Assembly: GCF_002995495.1 (NCBI RefSeq)
Contig: NZ_PVZV01000004.1
Coordinates: 682,001 to 746,000 of the forward strand
Source of the DNA: Actinocorallia populi
GTDB taxonomy: Bacteria > Actinomycetota > Actinomycetes > Streptosporangiales > Streptosporangiaceae
Direction: 5' to 3'
DNA length: 64,000 nucleotides
Notes under the pieces: generated by a model
What the model was told of the DNA's origin: nothing
The model's database searches: none
Seen by the model: only the letters and a program-made list of their open reading frames with translations
Program-made: the position numbers and the translations under genes
Part shown: in pieces, positions 44,260 through 53,321 of the stretch
How the letters are laid out: each line of letters opens with the position of its first letter
Position numbering within the stretch: position 1 is the first letter of the stretch

Positions 44260-46191
44260 ATGCCTGTTGAGTCGGTGTTCCCCCGGCTGGAGCCGCTGCT
44301 GCCGTCGGTGCAGAAGCCGATCCAGTACGTCGGCGGAGAACTCAACTCCCAGGTCAAGGACTGGGACTCCGCCGAGGTGCGCTGGGCGCTGATGTATCCC
44401 GACGCCTACGAGGTGGGCCTGCCCAACCAGGGCGTGCAGATCCTGTACGAGGTGCTCAACGAGCGCGAGGGCGTGCTGGCCGAGCGCACTTACTCGGTCT
44501 GGCCCGACCTCGAGGCGATCATGCGGGAGCACGGGATCCCGCAGTTCACCGTGGACGGGCACCGGCCCGTCCGCGCGTTCGACATCCTGGGCGTCTCGTT
44601 CTCCACCGAGCTCGGCTACACCAACCTCCTCACCGCGCTGGACCTGGCGGGCATGCCGCTGCACGCCGCCGACCGGCGCGAGGAGGACCCGGTCGTGCTG
44701 GCGGGCGGCCACGCCGCCTTCAACCCCGAGCCGATCGCCGACTTCATCGACGCCGCGGTGCTGGGCGACGGCGAGGAGATCGTCCTGAAGATCACCGAGG
44801 TGATCCGGGAGTGGAAGCGCGAGGGGCGCCCCGAGGGCCGCGACGGCCTGCTGCACCGCCTGGCGGTGTCCGGCGGGGTCTACGTGCCCAAGTTCTACGA
44901 CGTCTCCTACCTGCCCGACGGGCGCATCCAGCGGGTCGCGCCCAACCGTCCGGGCGTGCCGTGGCAGATCGTCAAGCACACCGTGATGGACCTCGACGCC
45001 TGGCCCTACCCCAAGCAGCCGCTGGTGCCGCTGGCCGAGACGGTGCACGAGCGCTTCTCGGTGGAGATCTTCCGCGGCTGCACCCGGGGCTGCCGGTTCT
45101 GCCAGGCGGGCATGATCACCCGCCCGGTGCGGGAGCGGTCGATCACCACCGTCGGCGACATGGTGCAGCAGGGCCTCAAGGCGTCCGGCTTCAACGAGGT
45201 CGGCCTGCTGTCGCTCTCGTCGGCCGACCACAGCGAGATCGGCGACATCGCCAAGGGCCTGGCCGACCAGTACGAGGGCACCCAGACGTCGTTGTCGCTG
45301 CCGTCCACCCGCGTGGACGCCTTCAACATCACCCTGGCCAACGAGTTCTCGCGCAACGGGCGCCGCTCCGGGCTGACGTTCGCCCCCGAGGGCGGTTCCG
45401 AGCGCATGCGCAAGGTGATCAACAAGATGGTGTCGGAGGAGGACCTCATCCGCACCGTCACCACCGCCTACGAGAACGGCTGGCGCCAGGTCAAGCTCTA
45501 CTTCATGTGCGGGCTGCCCACCGAGGAGGACGAGGACGTCATGGAGATCGCCGGCATGGCCCGGCGGGTCATCCAGGCGGGCCGCGACGCCACCGGCAGC
45601 CGCGACATCCGCTGCACCGTCTCCATCGGCGGGTTCGTGCCCAAGCCGCACACCCCGTTCCAGTGGGCGGCCCAGGCCGACCACGAGACCGTCGACCGGC
45701 GCCTGCGCGCCCTGCGCGACGAACTGCGCCAGGACAAGCAGTACGGGCGGGCCATCGGCCTGCGCTACCACGACGGCAAGCCCTCGATCATCGAGGGCCT
45801 GCTCTCGCGCGGCGACCGGCGCGTCGGCGCGGTGATCCGCAAGGTGTGGGAGGACGGCGGCCGCTTCGACGGCTGGTCGGAGCACTTCTCCTACGAGCGC
45901 TGGACGGCCAAGGCCGAGGAGGCCTTCGCCGGCCAGCCGGTGGACCTGGACTGGTACACCGTCCGCGAGCGCGAGGAGGTCGAGGTGCTGCCCTGGGACC
46001 ACCTCGACGCCGGCCTGGACCGCGAGTGGCTGTGGCAGGACTGGCGCGACGCCGTCGAGGACGGCGCCGAGGTCGAGGACTGCCGCTGGACCCCGTGCTA
46101 CGACTGCGGCGTCTGCCCGGCCATGGGGACGGAGATCCAGATCGGCCCCACGGGCAAGAAACTTCTTCCCCTGACGGTGGTCAACGGTTGA
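44260..46191 (+). CDS. TIGR03960-family B12-binding-type radical SAM protein
   Basis: A 643-residue protein. The N-terminal half resembles a cobalamin-binding Rossmann region (MYPDAYEVGLPNQGVQILYEVLNE, GVSFSTELGYTNLL, LAGGHAAFNPEPIADF). The radical SAM core has the cluster motif C274-x3-C278-x2-C281 (CTRGCRFC), then LLSLSSADHSEI and LTFAPEGGSERMRKVINK. The C-terminus has CRWTPCYDCGVC. It matches TIGR03960, which is nearly always next to a DUF2344 gene, as here; the reaction is unknown, possibly tRNA-related given the RNase E/L21 neighbourhood. GGAAGG lies 8 nt before ATG 44260. Confidence 0.93.
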   Translation: MPVESVFPRLEPLLPSVQKPIQYVGGELNSQVKDWDSAEVRWALMYPDAYEVGLPNQGVQILYEVLNEREGVLAERTYSVWPDLEAIMREHGIPQFTVDGHRPVRAFDILGVSFSTELGYTNLLTALDLAGMPLHAADRREEDPVVLAGGHAAFNPEPIADFIDAAVLGDGEEIVLKITEVIREWKREGRPEGRDGLLHRLAVSGGVYVPKFYDVSYLPDGRIQRVAPNRPGVPWQIVKHTVMDLDAWPYPKQPLVPLAETVHERFSVEIFRGCTRGCRFCQAGMITRPVRERSITTVGDMVQQGLKASGFNEVGLLSLSSADHSEIGDIAKGLADQYEGTQTSLSLPSTRVDAFNITLANEFSRNGRRSGLTFAPEGGSERMRKVINKMVSEEDLIRTVTTAYENGWRQVKLYFMCGLPTEEDEDVMEIAGMARRVIQAGRDATGSRDIRCTVSIGGFVPKPHTPFQWAAQADHETVDRRLRALRDELRQDKQYGRAIGLRYHDGKPSIIEGLLSRGDRRVGAVIRKVWEDGGRFDGWSEHFSYERWTAKAEEAFAGQPVDLDWYTVREREEVEVLPWDHLDAGLDREWLWQDWRDAVEDGAEVEDCRWTPCYDCGVCPAMGTEIQIGPTGKKLLPLTVVNG

Positions 46192-46362
46192 GTCCGTGCA
46201 GTCGTGTGAACACTGTCTGACAAGGGCTGCGGGCCGGGGGGAGCGCCGCGCTGGCTCCGGTTGCCCCGCGCGCACCGTACCCTAGGGGCAGATACTTGCT
46301 CGGACGGTGGTCTCCGGCCACCGAGAGAGACCTTGAGTAGGAAGGACAGACCACTGGCCCCC

Positions 46363-47127
46363 ATGCCGGACGGTCCAGCACCGGCCCCGGTGACCCAGAA
46401 GCTGCGGGTCCGCTATGCCAAGCGCGGCCGCCTCAGGTTCACCAGCCACCGTGACATCTCCCGGGCCGTGGAACGCGCAGTGAGGCGCGCCGGGATCCCT
46501 GTCGCGTTCAGTGCCGGATTCACCCCGCACCCGAAGATCTCTTACGCGGGCGCGGCGGCCACCGGGACGGCCAGCGAGGCGGAATACCTCGAGATCGGGC
46601 TCACCGAGACCCGCGACCCTGAGCGGGTGCGAGCCGACCTCGACGCGGCGCTCCCCGACGGCATCGACGTCATCGACGTCGTGCCGGCCCGGGCGGGCAC
46701 GGCTCTGGCCGACCGCCTCGAGGCGTCCGAGTGGCTCCTGCGGCTGGACGGTGTCCCCTCGGACACCGCCGCTTCGGCCGTGGCCGCCTTCCTCGGTTCC
46801 GAAGTGATCGAGGTGGAACGCCTCACCAAGAAGGGACGGCGCAGGTTCGACACGAGGAGCGCGGTGATCGCGCTGACTGTCGAATCCTCGAACGCCGATC
46901 CCGGTGCGATTTTGCGTATGGTCGTACGGCACGCCACACCCGCCGTGCGACCGGACGACGTCCTGACCGGGCTCCGTCAGGTGGCCGACCTCGCGCCCCC
47001 GTCACCACCGCTGGTGACGCGGCTGGCGCAGGGGCCGCTGGACGGGCCCGGGCGGATCACGGACCCGCTGGACCCCGACCGCGACCCGGTCGCGGCCGGA
47101 GCGGAGCCGGACGCCGTTGGTGCCTGA
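46363..47127 (+). CDS. TIGR03936/DUF2344 protein, partner of the radical SAM enzyme
   Basis: A protein of about 254 residues with the DUF2344 block KLRVRYAKRGRLRFTSHRDISRAVERAVRRA, then FSAGFTPHPKISYA and SEAEYLEIGL. It is fused to the radical SAM protein in some bacteria, implying a shared job. Start choice is unsure. ATG 46363 is the conservative call, but AAGGA (46342-46346) is 16 nt away from it and ideally spaced (7 nt) for an in-frame CTG at 46354; a TTG at 46333 is a third option. The C-terminal 40 residues are disordered and acidic. Confidence 0.88.
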   Translation: MPDGPAPAPVTQKLRVRYAKRGRLRFTSHRDISRAVERAVRRAGIPVAFSAGFTPHPKISYAGAAATGTASEAEYLEIGLTETRDPERVRADLDAALPDGIDVIDVVPARAGTALADRLEASEWLLRLDGVPSDTAASAVAAFLGSEVIEVERLTKKGRRRFDTRSAVIALTVESSNADPGAILRMVVRHATPAVRPDDVLTGLRQVADLAPPSPPLVTRLAQGPLDGPGRITDPLDPDRDPVAAGAEPDAVGA

Positions 47128-47273
47128 CCAGGAGACCGCCGCCCGCGCACGGGCGGCGGCTCCACAGGGACGGTCGGGCACGTCCTGTGAGCCGCAACGG
47201 CTCTGAAGACTTCGTCGCGGCCACGCCGCGACGCCGAGAGAACGGAGAGCTCCTGTGCGGCGCACCCTGAGCT

Positions 47274-47298
47274 CCGCCCGCGGCAGGGCCGCGGGCGG
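47274..47298 (+). other. Hairpin in the leader of the RNase E/G gene
   Basis: CCGCCCGCGGC and GCCGCGGGCGG form a perfect 11-bp stem with a 3-nt loop, ending 39 nt before the RNase start codon. It could be a terminator of the upstream operon or a 5'-UTR element by which the nuclease controls its own mRNA, as in E. coli rne; the latter is an analogy only. Confidence 0.5.
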
Positions 47299-47337
47299 CC
47301 TCGGTGCTGCCCGGGAGCCTGACGGGAGACTGCCCGA

Positions 47338-50300
47338 ATGCTTGACAACGAGAACGAACCGATCGCAGATGTGACGGAGGAGACTTCCGGCACCGAGACC
47401 AGGGCCGCCGGACGCCGCAGGGCGGCGCGGCCCGCGGGTCCGCCTCCCGAGCCCGAGGAGGACCTGCCCGCCGTGGTCACGGTCCCCGCCTCGGCGGTCC
47501 CGGTTCCCCCGGAACCCGCCGCCGAGACGGAGCAGCCGGAGGAGACGGACGAGACGCAGGAGGAGCCCGCGCCGGTCCCGGTGCGGGCCGAGCGGCGTGC
47601 CGCGCGTCCGGCGGGCCCCCCGCCGGAGGCGGAGGACCTGCCCGCCGTGGTCACGGTCCCCGCCTCGGCCGCCCCGGTCCCCGCGTCCGAGGAGCCCGAG
47701 CCGCAGCCCGCCCAGGAGGCCGAGGAGGCCGTCCCGGCCGTGGCCGGTGGTCCGGTGGGCGCCGACGGAGAAGAGACCCCGCAGCCCGCTCAGGCGTCCG
47801 AGGAGCCCGCGCCGGTCCCGGTGCGGGCCGAGCGGCGTGCCGCGCGTCCGGCGGGCCCCCCGCCGGAGGCGGAGGACGTGCCGGCGGTGATCACGGTGAG
47901 CGCGGCGGAGGCCGCGCCCGCCGAGGCCGTCGCCGCGCAGCAGGCGGTCCCCGACGCGGCGGCCGAGCCTGCGGCCCCGGCCGTGGCGGCGGTACGGAGC
48001 GAGCGGCGTGCCGCGCGTCCCGTCGGGCCGCCGCCCGAGGCGGAGGACGTCGACGCAGAGGAGGCCGCCGAGCTCGGCCCCGACACCGAACTCGCCGAGC
48101 CGGTCGAGGACCTGGCCGAGGTGACCGGTGAGGCCGAGGCGGTGCTGGAGGCAGCCGCCGCGCTGGAGCCGGTGAAGCGCACCAGGACCCGCAGGCGGCG
48201 TGCCGCCGAGCCCGCGGACACCGAGCCCCCGGTCGCCGAGCCGGTGGCCGCGGAGACGGCTGCCGCGGGCGCGGAGGCCACGACGGCGCAGGCGCCCGAG
48301 AGCCGGGAGGAGCCCGCCGAGGCCGACAAGGGCCTGGAGGCCGAGGAGCCCAAGCGCCCCCGGACGCGCAAGCGCGCCGTCCGCAAGACCGAGATCGAGC
48401 CCGCCGAGCCGGCCGCCGAGGAGGCGCCGGCCGCCGAGCAGCCCACCCCGCTGGTGGCGGACCCGTTCGCCGCCTACGGGCAGCCGTTCGCCACCCCCTT
48501 CGCCGCGCCGGTCGAGTCCGCACCCGCCGCCGAGGCCGAGCCCGCCGGGCCGGTGGACGTGGTCTTCCAGCCGCCGATGGTGGTCTTCCAGCCGCCCACG
48601 GTGGTCGAGCCCAAGCCGCCCGTCCCGCCCGCTCCCCAGCCGCCCGCCGCCGAACCGGTCGAAGAGCTGGCCGAGGAGCCCGAAGAGGCCGAGGGCCGGG
48701 AGGAAGAGGAAGGCGAGGAGGGCGAGCGCCCGAGCCGCCGCCGGCGCCGCAGGGGCGGCCGGGGCAGGGGCCGCGGCCGTGACGAGTCGGCCGAGGACGA
48801 GGGGGCCGAGGAGGGCGAGGCCGCCGAGTCCGAGAAGGGCGACGAGGCCGCCGAGCCGGCCGGGGCGTCCCGGGAGGAGCCCGCCGGGGAGGACGAGTCC
48901 GAGGAGGACGAGGAGACCGGCGAGGCCGAGGAGGCGGAGGCCTCCGGCAGCCGCCGGCGCCGCCGTCGCCGCCGCCGTTCGGGCGGGGACGACGAGCCGC
49001 AGCCCGACGACCCGCCCAACACCGTGGTGCGGGTGCGCCAGCCCCGGGTCACCCGGCTGGAGGACGAGGTCCAGGCGGTGCGCGGCTCCACCCGGCTGGA
49101 GGCCAAGAAGCAGCGCCGCAGGGAGGGCCGCGAGCACGGCCGCCGCCGCCCGCCGATCATCACCGAGGCCGAGTTCCTGGCCCGGCGCGAGTCGGTCGAG
49201 CGGGTCATGGTGGTGCGCCAGCAGGGCGAGCGCACCCAGATCGGCGTGCTGGAGGACGGCGTCCTCGTCGAGCACTACGTGGACCGCGCCAGCCACCAGT
49301 CGTACGTCGGCAACGTCTACCTGGGCAAGGTCCAGAACGTGCTGCCCTCGATGGAGGCGGCGTTCGTCGACATCGGCAAGGGCCGCAACGCCGTGCTGTA
49401 CGCCGGCGAGGTCAACTGGGACGTGGCGGGCCTGGTGGGCCAGCCGCGCCGGATCGAGTCGGCGCTCAAGTCGGGCCAGTCGGTGCTGGTGCAGGTCACC
49501 AAGGACCCGCTGGGCCACAAGGGCGCCCGGCTGACCAGCCAGATCTCGCTGCCGGGCCGCTACCTGGTGTACGTGCCGGACGGCTCGATGACCGGGATCA
49601 GCCGCAAGCTCCCCGACGCCGAGCGCTCCCGGCTCAAGGCGATCCTGCGCCGGATCATGCCGGAGAACGCCGGGGTCATCGTCCGCACCGCCGCCGAGGG
49701 CGCCTCGGAGGAGGAGCTGGCCGGCGACGTCTCCCGCCTGGCGGCCCAGTGGGAGCAGATCCAGAAGAAGATGAAGACGGCCACGGCCCCCTCGCTGCTG
49801 CACGGCGAGCCGGACATGACCATCCGCGTCATCCGCGACATCTTCAACGAGGACTTCGTCAAGCTGGTCGTGTCCGGGAACGGGATCTGGGAGCAGGTCC
49901 AGGAGTACGTGGACGGGGTCGCCCCGCACCTGGCCGACCGGACCGAGCTGTGGGACGGCGACGGCGACGTCTTCACCCACCACCGGATCGACGAGCAGCT
50001 GGCCAAGGCGCTGGAGCGCAAGGTCTGGCTGCCCTCGGGCGGCTCGCTGGTCATCGACCGCACCGAGGCGATGACCGTCGTCGACGTCAACACCGGGAAG
50101 TTCACCGGGCAGGGCGGCAACCTCGAGGAGACCGTCACCCGCAACAACCTGGAGGCGGCCGAGGAGATCGTGCGCCAGCTGCGGCTGCGCGACCTGGGCG
50201 GCATCATCGTGATCGACTTCATCGACATGGTGCTGGAGTCCAACCGCGACCTGGTGCTGCGCCGCCTGCTGGAGTGCCTGGCCCGGGACCGCACCAAGCA

Positions 50301-50898
50301 CCAGGTCGCCGAGGTCACCAGCCTCGGCCTGGTGCAGATGACCCGCAAGCGGGTCGGCAGCGGCCTGCTGGAGGTCTTCTCCGAAGTCTGCGAGTGCTGC
50401 AACGGGCGCGGCATCCACGTCCAGCTCACCCCGGTGGAGGAGGGCAAGCCGGCCGAAGGCGCCGTGCAGAACGGCCGCAAGCGCAAGCGCAAGGGCGAGA
50501 TCGAGCGGGTCGTGGAGGCCAAGCTCACCCGCCGGGAGGCCGCAGCCGGGGAGCCTGAGGAGAAGGAGCCGGCGGTCGTCGTCTCCGTCGCCGACCTGCC
50601 CGCCGTCGAGCCCCAGCCGGCCAAGCCGCGCCGTGCCCGGCGCACCCGTCCGGCCGGTCCGCCGCCCGAGGAGTTCGAGGACGTGGGCACCATCGCCCTC
50701 ACCCTCGAGGACGGGGAGACCGTCCGCGTCGAGGCCGTCGTCGGCAACGGCGAGGCCGCCGAGGAGCCGGGTCCGGCCGAGCAGCCGACGGTCGAGGCCG
50801 ACGAGCCGGAGGACGACGCGGCTCCCAAGCGCCGCCGCGGCCGCCGCCTCACCCGCGCCGAGAAGATCGAGGCCGCCAAGGCCGACGCCACCGAGTGA
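47338..50898 (+). CDS. rne: Ribonuclease E/G family endoribonuclease
   Basis: An 1186-residue nuclease. Residues 1-560 are a low-complexity acidic/Pro/Ala region with repeated RRAARP(A/V)GPPPEAED blocks and Arg-rich patches (RRRRRGGRGRGRG). The catalytic core follows: the S1 domain (YVGNVYLGKVQNVLPSMEAAFVDIG), DNase I-like domain (VVDVNTGKFTGQGG with metal-binding Asp, IVIDFIDM) and zinc-link CECCNGRG. A basic/acidic tail ends the protein. It starts mRNA decay and processes rRNA/tRNA. Actinobacterial enzymes commonly have the scaffold region on the N-terminal side, as here. No clear ribosome site precedes ATG 47338 (GGGAG is 14 nt away). Confidence 0.94.
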   Translation: MLDNENEPIADVTEETSGTETRAAGRRRAARPAGPPPEPEEDLPAVVTVPASAVPVPPEPAAETEQPEETDETQEEPAPVPVRAERRAARPAGPPPEAEDLPAVVTVPASAAPVPASEEPEPQPAQEAEEAVPAVAGGPVGADGEETPQPAQASEEPAPVPVRAERRAARPAGPPPEAEDVPAVITVSAAEAAPAEAVAAQQAVPDAAAEPAAPAVAAVRSERRAARPVGPPPEAEDVDAEEAAELGPDTELAEPVEDLAEVTGEAEAVLEAAAALEPVKRTRTRRRRAAEPADTEPPVAEPVAAETAAAGAEATTAQAPESREEPAEADKGLEAEEPKRPRTRKRAVRKTEIEPAEPAAEEAPAAEQPTPLVADPFAAYGQPFATPFAAPVESAPAAEAEPAGPVDVVFQPPMVVFQPPTVVEPKPPVPPAPQPPAAEPVEELAEEPEEAEGREEEEGEEGERPSRRRRRRGGRGRGRGRDESAEDEGAEEGEAAESEKGDEAAEPAGASREEPAGEDESEEDEETGEAEEAEASGSRRRRRRRRRSGGDDEPQPDDPPNTVVRVRQPRVTRLEDEVQAVRGSTRLEAKKQRRREGREHGRRRPPIITEAEFLARRESVERVMVVRQQGERTQIGVLEDGVLVEHYVDRASHQSYVGNVYLGKVQNVLPSMEAAFVDIGKGRNAVLYAGEVNWDVAGLVGQPRRIESALKSGQSVLVQVTKDPLGHKGARLTSQISLPGRYLVYVPDGSMTGISRKLPDAERSRLKAILRRIMPENAGVIVRTAAEGASEEELAGDVSRLAAQWEQIQKKMKTATAPSLLHGEPDMTIRVIRDIFNEDFVKLVVSGNGIWEQVQEYVDGVAPHLADRTELWDGDGDVFTHHRIDEQLAKALERKVWLPSGGSLVIDRTEAMTVVDVNTGKFTGQGGNLEETVTRNNLEAAEEIVRQLRLRDLGGIIVIDFIDMVLESNRDLVLRRLLECLARDRTKHQVAEVTSLGLVQMTRKRVGSGLLEVFSEVCECCNGRGIHVQLTPVEEGKPAEGAVQNGRKRKRKGEIERVVEAKLTRREAAAGEPEEKEPAVVVSVADLPAVEPQPAKPRRARRTRPAGPPPEEFEDVGTIALTLEDGETVRVEAVVGNGEAAEEPGPAEQPTVEADEPEDDAAPKRRRGRRLTRAEKIEAAKADATE
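47561..47877 (+). repeat. Exact 77-bp direct repeat inside the RNase N-terminal region
   Basis: 47561-47637 and 47801-47877 are identical over 77 bp with a 240-bp period (beginning AGGAGCCCGCGCCGGTCCCG). Related, diverged copies of the same coding unit occur near 47430 and 48000. Because the period is a multiple of three, recombination between copies would change length without shifting frame. Confidence 0.85.
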
Positions 50899-50930
50899 CC
50901 GCCTCCGGGGCCGCCGCGGCCCCGGACGCC

Positions 50931-50961
50931 ACGGCCGGGGGAACACCGTTCCCCCGGCCGT
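50931..50961 (+). terminator. Terminator after the RNase gene
   Basis: ACGGCCGGGGGAAC and GTTCCCCCGGCCGT form a perfect 14-bp stem with a 3-nt loop, 32 nt after the stop; a shorter GGGGCC/GGCCCC stem precedes it. Confidence 0.88.
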
Positions 50962-51010
50962 TCGCCTTCCGATTCGCCTTGGGCCGGGGGGCTCCGGTAC
51001 CCTGAACGAC

Positions 51011-51186
51011 GGGCGTGTTCCAGTACGCCCACGGGCCGCCTTTCAGGGCGGTACGCCTCGTTCGAGGCGGGCAGAGAGCACCGGGTGAGCAGGCTTCAGC
51101 CGTTCTCCGCGGTGTGCCGTCCGGGCCTTCGGCCGGGATAGGCCCTCACGCAGGGGCTCTGGAAGAAACAAGCGAAAGGTACCGCT
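51011..51186 (+). promoter_or_regulatory. Structured 5' leader of rplU-rpmA
   Basis: Between a possible -10 (TACCCT near 50998) and the rplU start there are about 175 nt with successive small hairpins: GGGCGT/ACGCCC, CCGCC/GGCGG, GCCTC-gttc-GAGGC, GGCC-ttc-GGCC and GCCCT/AGGGGC. Ribosomal protein operons often carry such leaders for feedback control. No named leader class is recognised. Confidence 0.4.
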
Positions 51187-51498
51187 GTGTACGCGATTGT
51201 CCGTGCGGGTGGGCGCCAGGAGAAGGTCGCCGAGGGCGACGTCCTGAACGTCGACAAGCTGGGCGCCGAGGTCGGCGCCACCGTCACGTTCCCGGCCGTG
51301 CTGGTCGTGGACGGCGAGAAGGTCGTCTCCGCCGCCGACGAGCTGGCCAAGTTCACGATCAGCGCCGAGGTGCTCGGCGCGATCAAGGGCCCCAAGATCC
51401 ACATCATGCACTACCGGAACAAGACCGGGTACAAGCGGCGTCAGGGTCACCGCCAGCCGTACACCCAGGTCAAGATCACCGGTATCTCCGCTAAGTAG
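51187..51498 (+). CDS. rplU: 50S ribosomal protein L21
   Basis: A 103-residue protein with the L21 signature: [18 protein letters not shown] at the start and [21 protein letters not shown] near the end. It binds 23S rRNA in the large subunit. GTG 51187 is preceded by GAAAGG at 7 nt. It is co-transcribed with rpmA 20 nt downstream. Confidence 0.98.
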   Translation: MYAIVRAGGRQEKVAEGDVLNVDKLGAEVGATVTFPAVLVVDGEKVVSAADELAKFTISAEVLGAIKGPKIHIMHYRNKTGYKRRQGHRQPYTQVKITGISAK

Positions 51499-51518
51499 CC
51501 AGGTAAGGAGGCCCTGAA

Positions 51519-51776
51519 ATGGCACACAAGAAGGGCGCATCGTCCAGCCGCAACGGTCGCGACTCCAACGCCAAGCGCCTCGGCGTCAAGCGTTACGGCG
51601 GCCAGGCCGTGCAGGCCGGCGAGATCATCATCCGCCAGCGCGGTACCCACCACCACCCGGGTCTGAACGTCGGCATCGGCCGCGACGACACGCTGTTCGC
51701 GCTGGTCGCCGGCACCGTCGAGTTCGGCCGCTACCGCGGCCGCCGTGCCGTGAGCATCGTCCCGGTCGCGGAGTAA
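51519..51776 (+). CDS. rpmA: 50S ribosomal protein L27
   Basis: An 85-residue protein starting [20 protein letters not shown] and containing [19 protein letters not shown], the standard L27. Its N-terminal tail reaches the peptidyl-transferase centre. There is no Firmicutes-type N-terminal cleavage extension. AAGGAGG lies 8 nt before the ATG. Confidence 0.98.
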   Translation: MAHKKGASSSRNGRDSNAKRLGVKRYGGQAVQAGEIIIRQRGTHHHPGLNVGIGRDDTLFALVAGTVEFGRYRGRRAVSIVPVAE

Positions 51777-51799
51777 TCCGCGCGGGATACTGGTTGTAC

Positions 51800-51829
51800 C
51801 GAGGGCGGACCTGCACCGGTCCGCCCTCG
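51800..51829 (+). terminator. Terminator after rpmA
   Basis: CGAGGGCGGACC and GGTCCGCCCTCG form a perfect 12-bp stem with a 6-nt loop, followed by TTCTTTGT, a fair intrinsic terminator. It separates L21-L27 from obgE. Confidence 0.9.
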
Positions 51830-51915
51830 TTCTTTGTCCGGCAAGATCGTCTCAGGGCGGCACCGCCCCGAGGACGGGAAGTCCGGGAAGCCCCCGGCTG
51901 ACACAGGAGCGCACA

Positions 51916-53301
51916 GTGGCTGACTTCGTGGACCGGGTCGTCCTGCACATCGCGGCGGGCAACGGCGGGCATGGCTGTGCCTCCGTGCACCGCGAGAAGT
52001 TCAAGCCGCTCGGCGGTCCCGACGGGGCCAACGGCGGCAAGGGCGGCGACGTGATCCTGGAGGTCGACTCGGGCACCTCCAGCCTGCTGGCCTACCACCG
52101 CCGGCCGCACCGCAAGGCCGCCAACGGCAAGCCAGGCTCGGGTTCGCTGCGCAACGGCGCCAACGGCGAGGACGTCGTCCTCACGGTCCCCAACGGCACG
52201 GTCGTCAAGACCAAGAAGGGCGAGCTCCTGGCCGACCTGGTCGGCGAGGGCACCCGCTACATCGCGGCCAAGGGCGGCAGCGGCGGCCTCGGCAACGCCG
52301 CGCTGGCCTCGGCCAAGCGCAAGGCGCCCGGCTTCGCGCTGCTGGGCGAGCCCGGCGACGAGCTCGACGTGGTGCTGGAGCTCAAGACCGTCGCGGACGT
52401 CGCACTGGTCGGCTTCCCGAGCGCCGGCAAGTCCTCGCTGATCGCGGCGCTCTCCGCCGCCAAGCCCAAGATCGCCGACTACCCGTTCACCACGCTGATC
52501 CCCAACCTGGGCGTGGTCAGCGCGGGGGACACCGTCTTCACCGTCGCCGACGTGCCGGGCCTGATCGAGGGCGCCAGCCAGGGCAAGGGCCTGGGCCTGG
52601 AGTTCCTGCGGCACATCGAGCGCTCCTCGACGCTGGCGCACGTGCTGGACTGCGCCACCATGGAGCCGGGCCGCGACCCGGTCACCGACTACGAGATCAT
52701 CGAGCGGGAGCTGGCCGCCTACGACGAGCTGTTCGCCGGCGAGGGCGTGGTGCCGCTGCGCGACAGGCCCCGCGTGATCGTCCTCAACAAGGTCGACGTG
52801 CCCGACGGCAAGGACCTGGCCGAGCTGGTGCGCCCGGAGTTCGAGGCGCGCGGCCTGCGGGTCTTCGAGGTCTCGGCCGCCGCCCACATGGGGCTGAAGG
52901 AGCTGTCGTTCGCGATGGCCGAGATGGTCGCCGCGCACCGCGCCGCCCTGCCCCCGCAGGAGCCGACTCGGCTGGTGCTGCGCCCGGCCCCGGTCGCGGG
53001 TCCGGAGTTCGAGGTCCTGGAGGTCGGCGAGAACCAGTACCTCGTCACCGGCACCAAGCCGGTCCGCTGGGTGCGCCAGACCGACTTCCAGAACGAGGAG
53101 GCCGTGGGCTACCTCGCCGACCGGCTCAACCGGCTCGGCATCGAGGAGGCGCTGCGCAAGGCGGGCGCCCAGGACGGCGCCACCGTCATGATCGGCAACC
53201 GGGACGACTCGGTCGTCTTCGACTGGCACCCCGACATCGCCTCCTCCGGCGAGGTCCACATGGGCCCGCGCGGCACCGACCAACGACTCGCGGACTGGTA
53301 G
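51916..53301 (+). CDS. obgE: GTPase Obg
   Basis: A 461-residue GTPase. It has the Gly-rich Obg domain (1-158; [29 protein letters not shown]), G domain with GFPSAGKS, the DVPGLIEGA switch and NKVD, and the C-terminal OCT domain (about 360-450) ending DWHPD and [12 protein letters not shown]. It acts in 50S assembly and stress control; in streptomycetes it affects differentiation. GTG 51916 has AGGAG 7 nt upstream. proB starts 20 nt on, so they may share a transcript. Confidence 0.97.
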   Translation: MADFVDRVVLHIAAGNGGHGCASVHREKFKPLGGPDGANGGKGGDVILEVDSGTSSLLAYHRRPHRKAANGKPGSGSLRNGANGEDVVLTVPNGTVVKTKKGELLADLVGEGTRYIAAKGGSGGLGNAALASAKRKAPGFALLGEPGDELDVVLELKTVADVALVGFPSAGKSSLIAALSAAKPKIADYPFTTLIPNLGVVSAGDTVFTVADVPGLIEGASQGKGLGLEFLRHIERSSTLAHVLDCATMEPGRDPVTDYEIIERELAAYDELFAGEGVVPLRDRPRVIVLNKVDVPDGKDLAELVRPEFEARGLRVFEVSAAAHMGLKELSFAMAEMVAAHRAALPPQEPTRLVLRPAPVAGPEFEVLEVGENQYLVTGTKPVRWVRQTDFQNEEAVGYLADRLNRLGIEEALRKAGAQDGATVMIGNRDDSVVFDWHPDIASSGEVHMGPRGTDQRLADW

Positions 53302-53321
53302 TCCCTCCCCTCAGGAGCAGC

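Noticed and set aside
42946-46275. A 1109-codon minus-strand frame over rodA and the radical SAM gene.
   Set aside because: It is an antisense shadow of high-GC coding sequence; rodA and the radical SAM protein have intact motifs on the plus strand.
47002-50946. A 1314-codon minus-strand frame over the RNase E/G gene.
   Set aside because: It is an antisense shadow rich in Gly/Leu/Arg with no recognisable domain; the plus-strand RNase is unambiguous.
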